A stretch of 57,358 nt of DNA from Verrucomicrobiota bacterium (GTDB lineage: Bacteria > Verrucomicrobiota > Verrucomicrobiia > Chthoniobacterales > UBA10450), in NCBI GenBank assembly GCA_003219695.1, contig QHQA01000066.1, positions 5,741 to 63,098 on the forward strand, read 5' to 3'. The position numbers were made by a program, and so were the translations under genes. The notes under the pieces were generated by a model. It ran no database searches, was not told where the DNA came from, and worked only from the letters and a program-made list of their open reading frames with translations. Below, one piece after another: positions 16,663-23,624 of the stretch. Positions within the stretch are counted from its first letter, which is position 1. Each line of letters starts with the position of its first letter.

Positions 16663-17163
16663 ATGAACTCTTATTCATCCGGAAGACGCTCACACCGTTC
16701 GCGCGGTGGGGGCCGACGCAGAACAAATTACCAACGCTTTCGGGAACAGCAGACAGCAGCGAAGACACAGAAAAAGACATTCTGGCAACGAGTTGTCGAG
16801 TTTTTCGGAAACGGCGGGGACAAAAGGAAACCGGCGGCACCGGCGCGCAATGGCGCGCAGCCTTCGCGACCGGCGCGCAAACCAGAGCTGGTTGAAGTCA
16901 CTTCGCCGCGTCTTTACGTTGGCAATTTGTCGTTCGACGCCACCGAGAGCGATCTCTTCGAGTTGTTTAACGGTGTCGGCCACGTGCAAAATGCCGAGGT
17001 CGTAAGTTACCGGCACAACCAGCGCTCGAAGGGTTTTGCCTTTGTGCAGATGCAAACTGTCGAAGAAGCAAAGCGCGCCGTAGAGGAATTACACGATAAG
17101 GAATTCCTCGGCCGCAGGCTGGTGGTGAGCGGGGCAAAGTCCGACCAGCACCAGGCGCGCTGA
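16663..17163 (+). CDS. Small RRM RNA-binding protein with basic N-terminus
   Basis: 166 aa. The RRM covers residues ~80-160 with RNP2 RLYVGNLSF and RNP1 RSKGFAFVQM; VEELHDKEFLGRRLVV closes it. The first 80 residues are Arg/Gly/Ser-rich (SYSSGRRSHRSRGGGRRR) and probably disordered, an unusual extension for bacterial RRM proteins of cyanobacterial Rbp type, which are mostly bare domains. An AAGGA seven bases before ATG 16663 supports this start over upstream alternatives. Likely role: RNA chaperone or cold response, inferred from family only. Confidence 0.85.
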   Translation: MNSYSSGRRSHRSRGGGRRRTNYQRFREQQTAAKTQKKTFWQRVVEFFGNGGDKRKPAAPARNGAQPSRPARKPELVEVTSPRLYVGNLSFDATESDLFELFNGVGHVQNAEVVSYRHNQRSKGFAFVQMQTVEEAKRAVEELHDKEFLGRRLVVSGAKSDQHQAR

Positions 17164-17191
17164 CGCTTTTCCCGCAGTCAATATATTAGGA

Positions 17192-17212
17192 GGACGCCGC
17201 AGCGCGGCGTCC
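17192..17212. terminator. Bidirectional hairpin between convergent genes
   Basis: GGACGCCGC-AGC-GCGGCGTCC, a perfect 9-bp stem with a 3-base loop, between the RRM gene end (17163) and the LolA-like gene end (17213). Flanking TAGGA...CTA suggests it belongs to the palindromic family and now doubles as a terminator for both genes. Confidence 0.65.
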
Positions 17213-17878
17213 CTACCTCTTTATCTCCAGATACGTGCGCGCCACCACGTGACTCGTGCCCGGCTGGAATTCTTCGATGCGCATTTGTTTTAGGAACCAG
17301 CGACCCTCGATTTTTTGCGCGGAGATGACCTCAAACCGTTTAACCATCTGGGCGTTCCAATCATAGCCTTCCATCCGCATCAGGGCACCGCTCGCCTTAT
17401 CGACCCACAACAACACGTTTGAATACTGCGACTCGCGCGAGGGCGCGCGCAGTTGCAGTTTCCAGCAATTGCGAGTGCGAACATTCTCTTCACCCAAGAC
17501 CCGGGCAGTCGGCCAATAAAGAAATTTAAACGCCAAGTCTTCGTAGGTGACGCTAGTGCCGCGGATTCTTTGATCGAGCTTTGACGCGACGAATTTTTCC
17601 GTGCCAGCGCCAGTCACAAGATCAAGACGCGAACCCTTTTCGCCGAGGCGCAACTGCAAAGTTTCATCGGGATTTGTGAATGAATAGCGAATTAGCGGTC
17701 CGTTTTGAACGAGCCGAAACGGAATCAGCACATCATTTTGGCGAAGCTGCCCCTGCAGATCGATTTGCTGTCGCGACTCCAGCATGCGCACTGAGGCGAG
17801 AATGTCTTTCGCTGAAGGCGGAGGATCGGCGAACATGGATAACGCGAGTCCAAAAAAAATTGCGATTGTCTTTCTCAT
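17213..17878 (-). CDS. LolA-like outer-membrane lipoprotein-sorting protein
   Basis: 221 aa. Signal peptide (TIAIFFGLALSMFADP), then SAKDILASVRMLESRQQIDL and successive beta strands with LLWVDKASGALMRMEGYD, GRWFLKQMRIEEF and TYLEIKR at the end: the half-barrel organisation of the LolA-like/TP0789 group. Members carry lipids or lipoproteins across the periplasm, though many are uncharacterised. Not in an operon; its neighbours point away or converge. Confidence 0.75.
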   Translation of the reverse strand: MRKTIAIFFGLALSMFADPPPSAKDILASVRMLESRQQIDLQGQLRQNDVLIPFRLVQNGPLIRYSFTNPDETLQLRLGEKGSRLDLVTGAGTEKFVASKLDQRIRGTSVTYEDLAFKFLYWPTARVLGEENVRTRNCWKLQLRAPSRESQYSNVLLWVDKASGALMRMEGYDWNAQMVKRFEVISAQKIEGRWFLKQMRIEEFQPGTSHVVARTYLEIKR

Positions 17879-17889
17879 GGGGAAACGAG

Positions 17890-17962
17890 CTTTAAGTTTT
17901 AAGTGTTAAGCTTTAAGCCAATGATGTGGACGAACAAAAATTAAAACTTAGAGCCTTAACTC
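17890..17962. repeat. Inverted TTTAAG/CTTAAA word repeat
   Basis: CTTTAAGTTTTAAGTGTTAA and GCTTTAAGCC on the left face AAAAATTAAAACTTAGAGCC and TTAACTC on the right. It occupies the whole divergent gap between the LolA-like gene and the second PAP2 gene, whose TTG start follows at once. Promoters of both genes would have to lie in it. Confidence 0.55.
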
Positions 17963-18694
17963 TTGGACCAAACTGTTTTTCATTTCATCAATCAGCAATG
18001 GACAAGCCCGGCGCTGGACTTGTTCATGGCTGCCTTGAGCGATGGGGAGATTTGGAAACCGTTTTTCATCGCGATTGGAGCGAGCGCGCTCTTTTTTGGT
18101 CGATTCAGAGCGCGCGCATTCGTGATTTGTTTGGCCATCGCGTTGCTGATCACGACTCAGCTCACCGGTTTGTTAAAATTGGCTGTGGATCGTCATCGGC
18201 CCAAACAGGTGGAAAGTGTGCGGATGGTCCAATTACAAAAGGCACGCCCGAAACTCCTGGCCCTGTTCAGGAAACCAATCATTCGGTTTTCCGGTTCGTC
18301 CGACCGCAACCGATCGGGACCATCGTTTCCCTCAGGACACATGGCGACTAACAGTGTGATTGCTGTCTTTTGCACGCTGTTTTATCGGCGGCGCGGCTGG
18401 CTCTACTGGTTCGTCGCCGTGGCGGTTGGTTACTCGCGAATTTATCTGGGCGCGCATTGGCCCAGCGACGTGATCGCTACGCTTTTTCTTGGCACCGGTG
18501 AAGCGCTGCTTTTGCTCGGCCTGTTCGAATTGATTTGGAGAAGCGCAGCACGCAAATGGATGCCGGAGCTTTTTGCGCGCCATCCGAGTTTGATGGTAGG
18601 GCATGCTTCCAGCTTGCCATCTTTAAACGTGCAAGCTTGCCGCGGGACGAGTCCGTCCGAGCGGCGGACCGGAGGCTCGCGCTATCTTCTATGA
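17963..18694 (+). CDS. PAP2-family phosphatase with repeat-encoded C-terminal tail
   Basis: 243 aa from TTG 17963. PAP2 motifs KLAVDRHRP, SFPSGH and SRIYLGAHWPSDV are all present across six TM helices. Conserved sequence ends near RKWMPELFARHPS; the remaining ~35 residues (VGHASSLPSLNVQACRG and on) are encoded by a palindromic dispersed repeat and look like an acquired tail. The stop overlaps the ATG of the GT39 gene (ATGA), so the two are coupled. Likely acts on lipid-linked phosphate intermediates for the glycosyltransferases downstream. Confidence 0.85.
   Translation: MDQTVFHFINQQWTSPALDLFMAALSDGEIWKPFFIAIGASALFFGRFRARAFVICLAIALLITTQLTGLLKLAVDRHRPKQVESVRMVQLQKARPKLLALFRKPIIRFSGSSDRNRSGPSFPSGHMATNSVIAVFCTLFYRRRGWLYWFVAVAVGYSRIYLGAHWPSDVIATLFLGTGEALLLLGLFELIWRSAARKWMPELFARHPSLMVGHASSLPSLNVQACRGTSPSERRTGGSRYLL
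18592..18662. repeat. Palindromic repeat inside the PAP2 3' end
   Basis: GATGG...GCATGCT-TCC-AGCTTGC-CATC folds as a hairpin with one mismatch and the loop TCC; a second palindrome GCAAGCTTGC follows. The loop and stem style match the argS insertion (23187) and other copies. It lies within the PAP2 coding sequence and encodes its non-conserved tail. Confidence 0.6.
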
Positions 18695-20268
18695 GAATCA
18701 CGCGCACGGTGTGGCTTTTCATAATCGCACTGACAGCGATTCGGCTGTCGCTTCTAGCGACGGCCGATCTCTCTTTCGACGAAGCGCACTATTGGATGTG
18801 GTCGGAGCGGCTGGCCCCGGCTTATTTTAGCAAAGGCCCGGGAATCGCTTTCGCCATGCGCGCCAGCACCGCAATTTTTGGCGCGAATGAATTCGGCGTC
18901 CGCTTTTTCAGTCCTTTGCTCGCGGCGGGCACGAGCCTGCTTCTCTTTTACTTTGCGCGCCGGTTGTTCAACGCGACCGCCGGTCTGTGGGCGGTGATCG
19001 CTTTAAATGCAACGCCCATTTTCAATGTCGGCGCGTTCCTGATGACGATCGATGCGCTGTCGATTTTCTTCTGGCTCGCGGCGATGTTCACGTTCTGGCT
19101 GGCGGTGGAAAAAAGTCCGCGTTTCTCTTTGTATTGGCCGCTCACCGGATTGCTGATTGGGCTTGGGTTTCTTTCCAAATACACGAACGCACTTGAGCTT
19201 ATTTCGATTTTGTTAGTGCTTGCGTTGGCGCCCCGGCTCAGGCAGGAGTTCAAGCGGCCCGGCCTATATCTGTTGCTCGGGATGTTTGCTCTTTGCATGG
19301 TGCCGCCCGTCATGTGGAACGCGCAGCACGCTTGGATTACGCTCGTCCATTTGCGGTCGCGCGGAAGTCTCGAGCGCGGCTTCGGGTTTCACTCGGGCGA
19401 AGCCCTTTCCTTTCTGGGCCAGCACTTCATCGTGTATTCGCCGCTGCTCTTTCTCGCGCTGGCTTGGGGCATCATCGCAAGCTGGCGACGGGTGAATCAG
19501 CAGTTCAAGGTGCTCTTCCTGATGTGGTTCGGGTTGCCGGTGTTTCTTTTTTATCTGCTTCTTTCACTGAACAAGGCGGCTGCGCCAAATTGGGATGGAC
19601 TGGCTTTTCTGGGCTTCGGCCTTTTGGCACTTTATTTCTGGTGGGAACGACTCGAAACCAGCGTCGCGTTACGGTCAGGCGCGATCGTGGCGATACTGGT
19701 TGGGCTCACCATGAGTATGATCGCGCTGGACACAGATTTGTTGCGCGCGGTCGGATACAACCTGGAGCGAACCGACCCCAGCGATCGGATGCGTGGATGG
19801 AAAAGCGCTACGAGCGCGCTGGAAAAAATGCGTAACGATCTGGAAGCGAAATTGGGCGAGAAGCTTTTTCTGATTGCGGATGCTCGCGATCGCGCATCGG
19901 AAATTTCGTTTTACCTGCGCGATAAACAACTGGAAGGCCCGGGGCATCCGCCGGTTTACATTCCCGAGTCGCAGGACATGGTAAACCAATTTTCGTTCTG
20001 GCCGCGCTACGACGAATTTATCGAACTAAAACCGGGGATGCAGCGGCCAGAGGGCGAGGTCTATACCGAAGAGAACGGCATCAATCCTTTTGTTGGGCGC
20101 GATGCGCTGTTCGTCAAGGCCGGAGAAAAAGGGCATGTGCCTCACAATATTCGAGCAGCATTTCAATCGACCGAGCCGGTTGGCACCATCGAAGTGTTAC
20201 GTTACGGAAAGCCGCTGCGGGTGTGGCAGGTGTTTCTTTGTCGAAATTATCGGACGCTCCCATTATGA
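18691..20268 (+). CDS. GT39/ArnT-like integral membrane glycosyltransferase
   Basis: 525 aa, about 11 TM helices in the first 370 residues and a soluble C-terminal domain. ADLSFDEAHYWMWSERLAP with the catalytic Asp-Glu in the first periplasmic loop and YFSKGPGIAF match the PMT_2/ArnT group, which uses polyprenyl-phosphate sugars to glycosylate lipid A or protein. ATG 18691 overlaps the PAP2 stop; a GT2 enzyme able to charge the carrier lipid follows 160 bp later. The three genes make a plausible lipid-linked sugar transfer set. Confidence 0.85.
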   Translation: MRITRTVWLFIIALTAIRLSLLATADLSFDEAHYWMWSERLAPAYFSKGPGIAFAMRASTAIFGANEFGVRFFSPLLAAGTSLLLFYFARRLFNATAGLWAVIALNATPIFNVGAFLMTIDALSIFFWLAAMFTFWLAVEKSPRFSLYWPLTGLLIGLGFLSKYTNALELISILLVLALAPRLRQEFKRPGLYLLLGMFALCMVPPVMWNAQHAWITLVHLRSRGSLERGFGFHSGEALSFLGQHFIVYSPLLFLALAWGIIASWRRVNQQFKVLFLMWFGLPVFLFYLLLSLNKAAAPNWDGLAFLGFGLLALYFWWERLETSVALRSGAIVAILVGLTMSMIALDTDLLRAVGYNLERTDPSDRMRGWKSATSALEKMRNDLEAKLGEKLFLIADARDRASEISFYLRDKQLEGPGHPPVYIPESQDMVNQFSFWPRYDEFIELKPGMQRPEGEVYTEENGINPFVGRDALFVKAGEKGHVPHNIRAAFQSTEPVGTIEVLRYGKPLRVWQVFLCRNYRTLPL

Positions 20269-20297
20269 GACGCGTGCTAACGTCCTCGGCCGTTTGC

Positions 20298-20380
20298 TGT
20301 AGCCGCTTCGCTGTGCGAAGCGCAGAAGCTCAGGTTGTCTGCGGCACGATCCCGGCGCGTCTCACAGAGACGCGGCTACA
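20298..20380. repeat. TGTAGC-hairpin-hairpin-GCTACA element, copy 1
   Basis: TGTAGC (20298) then CGCTTCGC-TGT-GCGAAGCG (20304-20322), a spacer, CGCGTCTC-ACA-GAGACGCG (20356-20374) and GCTACA (20375-20380). Both 8-bp stems are perfect, and the loops TGT and ACA are reverse complements. It sits between the GT39 and GT2 genes. Confidence 0.85.
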
Positions 20381-20428
20381 GTATTCGCAGCGAGAAGACA
20401 TGCTTGAGCGGTGAATCCGTAGCCCATA

Positions 20429-21139
20429 ATGCAGACGCCAAGTTCGCCCGCGGTTTCAGTGGTGGTCCCGCTTTTCAACGAGGAAAAGAACGTGCCTATC
20501 CTGCAAGCGGAGCTGAACGCAGCGCTAAAAGGCTTTGATTACGAAATCATTTTTGTCGATGATGGCTCGGTCGATGGCACAGTTTATCGCATCGAAGCGG
20601 CACCGAATGTTCAGGTGATTCGGTTCGCAAAGAATACTGGCCAAAGCGCGGCGATCTACGCAGGTGTCACAACAGCGCGGGGGGCGACCGCGGTTCTCAT
20701 CGATGGCGATTTGCAAAATGATCCTGCCGATATTCCACGGTTGCTCGCCGAGATTGCGCGCGGGGCCGATCTGGTGTGCGGTTATCGCGCCCGGCGCAAA
20801 GACACGCGCGTGAAACGGCTGACCAGTTGGATCGCCAACGCGGTGCGCAGCCGTTTTACGAAAGACGGCGTGCGCGACACCGGTTGCACACTCAAGGCGA
20901 TGCGGCGTGAATGCGTTGACGCGCTGGTGCCATTCAAGGGGATGCATCGTTTTATTCCCGCGCTGGTTAAAGGCGCTGGCTACCGGCTGGTGGAAATCCC
21001 GGTCAACCATCGCCCACGTCGCTTTGGCCACAGCAAATACGGCTTAGGCGACCGTGCGTGGCGCGCCACCATCGACATGTTCGGCGTGCGCTGGCTGCTC
21101 TCGCGCCGGTTGAATTACAAGATTCGCGAGCGAACATGA
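20429..21139 (+). CDS. GT2 polyprenyl-phosphate glycosyltransferase (DPM1/ArnC-like)
   Basis: 236 aa GT-A domain: VSVVVPLFNEEKNVP, IIFVDDGSVDGT, and the metal-binding LIDGDLQNDPADI (DxD), then GYRARRKDTRVKR and a C-terminal basic FGVRWLLSRRLNYKI without the two TM helices of ArnC. Enzymes of this kind load a sugar from a nucleotide donor onto a polyprenyl phosphate. Its product could be the donor for the GT39 enzyme upstream. Stop overlaps an ATG of a small unconvincing frame. Confidence 0.85.
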   Translation: MQTPSSPAVSVVVPLFNEEKNVPILQAELNAALKGFDYEIIFVDDGSVDGTVYRIEAAPNVQVIRFAKNTGQSAAIYAGVTTARGATAVLIDGDLQNDPADIPRLLAEIARGADLVCGYRARRKDTRVKRLTSWIANAVRSRFTKDGVRDTGCTLKAMRRECVDALVPFKGMHRFIPALVKGAGYRLVEIPVNHRPRRFGHSKYGLGDRAWRATIDMFGVRWLLSRRLNYKIRERT

Positions 21140-21227
21140 CGAACAGCGCGAACGTGACGCATCTCGAAAACACGCTTGTCAACCTATGCGCTGCCGCTAA
21201 GCTTGGCCTCCCGCACCGGGAATCCGC

Positions 21228-21686
21228 ATGTCGCTGGCTAATTTACTTTCTGCAGAGCAAATCATCCCCGAGATGAAAGCTACCGAACGTTGGCCGGCCA
21301 TTGTCGAGCTGATCGATCTGCTGGTTCGACTGGGCAAAATCAAAGAGCCGGACCGCGAGCCTATTCTTGCCGCGCTCAAGCAGCGCGAGGAAACCATGAG
21401 CACCGGCATCGGGTTCGGTATCGCCATTCCGCATTGTTCGTCTGACCGGTTGGATGAAGTGGTGGCGGCTTTCGGACGATCGACGACGGGGATTGAATTC
21501 GACGCGCTCGATAATGCTCCGGTCAAGTTCGTGGTTCTTTTCATCGTTCCGAAAAACCAATTTCAAACGCACCTGCGCACGCTGGCGTCGATTGCAAAGT
21601 TTCTGAATGACCGTTCTGTACGGGAAAGCCTGGCCACCGCGAAATCCGCCGACGAAATTTTGTCGATCTTTCGCGAGCGCTCGTAG
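21228..21686 (+). CDS. PTS EIIA type-2 (fructose/nitrogen) domain protein
   Basis: 152 aa, a stand-alone PTS_EIIA_2 fold. STGIGFGIAIPHC carries the phosphorylated His (near residue 67); FDALDNAPVKFVVLFIVPK and HLRTLASIAKFLND are standard blocks. With no EIIB/EIIC nearby it is probably regulatory, PtsN-like, rather than part of a sugar permease. ATG 21228 is the only suitable start. A TGTAGC element follows directly after the stop. Confidence 0.9.
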   Translation: MSLANLLSAEQIIPEMKATERWPAIVELIDLLVRLGKIKEPDREPILAALKQREETMSTGIGFGIAIPHCSSDRLDEVVAAFGRSTTGIEFDALDNAPVKFVVLFIVPKNQFQTHLRTLASIAKFLNDRSVRESLATAKSADEILSIFRERS

Positions 21687-21687
21687 C

Positions 21688-21758
21688 TGTAGCGGCGGTC
21701 TGTGACCGCCGACCATCAATCAAATATCACGATGCGGCGCTCACAGAGCGCCGCTACA
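21688..21758. repeat. TGTAGC-hairpin-hairpin-GCTACA element, copy 2
   Basis: TGTAGC, GGCGGTC-TGT-GACCGCC (21694-21710), 23 bases, GCGGCGCTC-ACA-GAGCGCCGC (21734-21754), GCTACA ending 21758. Stems differ from copies 1 and 3, but both remain perfectly paired and the loops are the same. Lies in the 87-bp gap between the PTS gene and argS. Confidence 0.9.
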
Positions 21759-21773
21759 GTTCAGCGGTTGTCC

Positions 21774-23510
21774 ATGGAAACTTTCCAGTTACTTCTCGCG
21801 AAGAGGCTTTCCGATGCTTTGGCAAACGCCGGTTTGGCTGAGACCGGCGAGCTAACACAGGCGACCGATCCACGCTTCGGCGATTACCAGACCAACGTCG
21901 CCTTGGTGCTGGGAAAACAACGCGGCGAAAACCCGCCGGCGCTGGCGGAGAAAATTCTTTCGCACCTTGACGTTGACGATGTCTGCGAACTGCCGGCAGT
22001 CGCGGGCGCCGGCTTCATCAATTTTACGTTGCGTCCCGACGCCATCGAAAAAAAGACCCGGGAAGTTTTGCGAGACAATCGGCTGGGCGTTCCAGAGACC
22101 GCTTCGTCACAACGCATCGTCATTGATTTCGGGTCGCCCAACGTCGCCAAGCCGATGCATGTCGGTCATATCCGCAGCACCGTGCTCGGCGACGCGCTGG
22201 CGCGCATCGCGCAGTTCCTTGGACACGAAGTGATCCGGGACAACCACATCGGCGACTGGGGCACGCAGTTTGGCATGGTGATCTACGGCTGGAAAAATCT
22301 GCTTGATCGACAAGCTCTCCAGCGCAATCCGCTGGCTGAGATTGTGCGCATTTACAAAGAAACAAACGCACGCGCGGCGAGCGATCCGGAAGTTCGCGAG
22401 GCCTGCCGGCAGGAGCTGGTGAAGCTGCAAGCGGGAGACAAGGAAAACATCGACATCTGGAACGAGTGCGTCGCCCTATCGATGCAGGATTTCGAACACG
22501 TCTATAAACTGCTCGGTATCCATTACGACCTTCAATGCGGCGAAAGTTTTTATCACGATCGTTTGCCCGGCGTGGTTGATTGCCTGCTAAAAGCCGGCAT
22601 AGCGGAGATCAGCGAAGGCGCAGTGGTCGTTTTCTTCCGTGATAATCCAGAGCTGGCCGATAAACCATTGATCATTCGCAAACGCGACGGTGGATTCAAT
22701 TACGCAACGACCGATATCGCTACGGTCGATTATCGCGTTAACGAATTGAAAGCCGACGCTGTCTGGTACGTCGTCGGCGCGCCGCAGACGTTGCATTTCA
22801 AGCAAATTTTCGATGTCGCCCGGCGCGAAGGTTACACCGCTGATCTGCGCCACATCATATTTGGCAGTGTCCTTGGTGAAGATCGCAAACTGATGAAAAC
22901 GCGCTCCGGTGAAAATGTGCCGCTGCGCGAGCTTCTCGAGGAAGCATGCAAGCGCGCGCGCAAAATCGTCGAGGAAAAAAATCCGAACTTGAGCGAGGAG
23001 GAAAAGACCGACATCGCGGAAAAGATCGGAATCGGCGCAGTGAAATACGCCGATCTCTCGCAGTACCGGATGACCGATTACATTTTTTCCTGGGAGAAGA
23101 TGCTCGCACTTCATGGAAACACCGCGCCGTATTTGCAGAACGCGTATGTCCGGATTCGATCCATCTTTCGCAAAGCAGGCGAATCGTGGCATCGGCATCC
23201 TGCCGATGAGGAGATTGGCTGGAAGCCAATGCCACTTTGCCTCGCCGAACTGCCCGAGATCGATCTCGCCAAAAGGCTGTGTCAGTTCGCCGAGTTTGTT
23301 CCACATGCGTTGAACGGTTTTCGTCCAAACATCCTGACAAATTATCTGTTCGAGCTGGCAAACAGCTTCCACGCATTTTACGAAGCCTGCCCGGTCTTGA
23401 AATCGGAAGAGCCGAGGCGCAGCTCGCGTCTGGCATTGTGCGATCTGACTGCGCAGGTTTTGCAACGCGGACTCGGTCTTCTCGGAATCAAAGTGCCGGA
23501 GAAGATGTGA
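21774..23510 (+). CDS. argS: Arginyl-tRNA synthetase with a 16-residue repeat-derived insertion
   Basis: 578 aa class I synthetase. The N-terminal Add-1 domain precedes the HIGH-box block FGSPNVAKPMHVGHIRSTVL; the lysine loop follows as GEDRKLMKTRSGE, and the anticodon-binding domain ends FHAFYEACPVLKSE...LLGIKVPEKM. Residues 472-487 (WHRHPADEEIGWKPMP) have no counterpart in other ArgRS and are encoded by a 48-bp palindromic repeat exactly 16 codons long. The rest is intact, so the enzyme is probably functional. ATG 21774 fits the usual length. Confidence 0.95.
   Translation: METFQLLLAKRLSDALANAGLAETGELTQATDPRFGDYQTNVALVLGKQRGENPPALAEKILSHLDVDDVCELPAVAGAGFINFTLRPDAIEKKTREVLRDNRLGVPETASSQRIVIDFGSPNVAKPMHVGHIRSTVLGDALARIAQFLGHEVIRDNHIGDWGTQFGMVIYGWKNLLDRQALQRNPLAEIVRIYKETNARAASDPEVREACRQELVKLQAGDKENIDIWNECVALSMQDFEHVYKLLGIHYDLQCGESFYHDRLPGVVDCLLKAGIAEISEGAVVVFFRDNPELADKPLIIRKRDGGFNYATTDIATVDYRVNELKADAVWYVVGAPQTLHFKQIFDVARREGYTADLRHIIFGSVLGEDRKLMKTRSGENVPLRELLEEACKRARKIVEEKNPNLSEEEKTDIAEKIGIGAVKYADLSQYRMTDYIFSWEKMLALHGNTAPYLQNAYVRIRSIFRKAGESWHRHPADEEIGWKPMPLCLAELPEIDLAKRLCQFAEFVPHALNGFRPNILTNYLFELANSFHAFYEACPVLKSEEPRRSSRLALCDLTAQVLQRGLGLLGIKVPEKM
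23187..23234. repeat. 48-bp palindromic element inserted in frame in argS
   Basis: Terminal TGGCAT/ATGCCA, hairpin CATCGGCA-TCC-TGCCGATG (23190-23208) and hairpin ATTGGCT-GGA-AGCCAAT (23214-23230). Two hairpins with complementary loops inside terminal inverted words is the same plan as the intergenic elements. Length 48 keeps the argS frame open. Confidence 0.85.
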
Positions 23511-23530
23511 CATGCTCTAATTTGAAACGT

Positions 23531-23624
23531 GTCATCCTGAGCGAAGCGAAGGATCTCGGATTTTTGGGGCATCCCTCGCGAAGAGGTGAATAGTAAGAGA
23601 TTCCTCGACTTCGCTCGGAATGAC
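23531..23624. repeat. GTCATCCTGAGC...GGAATGAC repeat, copy 2
   Basis: Starts GTCATCCTGAGCGAAGCGAA and ends GATTCCTCGACTTCGCTCGG plus AATGAC. It fills the argS-treY gap. The ATG in its last word (23620) is the only reasonable start for treY. Confidence 0.85.

Noticed and set aside
21136-21276. Small frame overlapping the GT2 stop and the start of the PTS IIA gene
   Set aside because: ATGA overlap looks like coupling, but the product has no family features and overlaps the clear PTS gene.
22587-23513. Long minus-strand frame opposite argS
   Set aside because: argS is unmistakable on the plus strand; the antisense frame has no domain or usable ribosome site.
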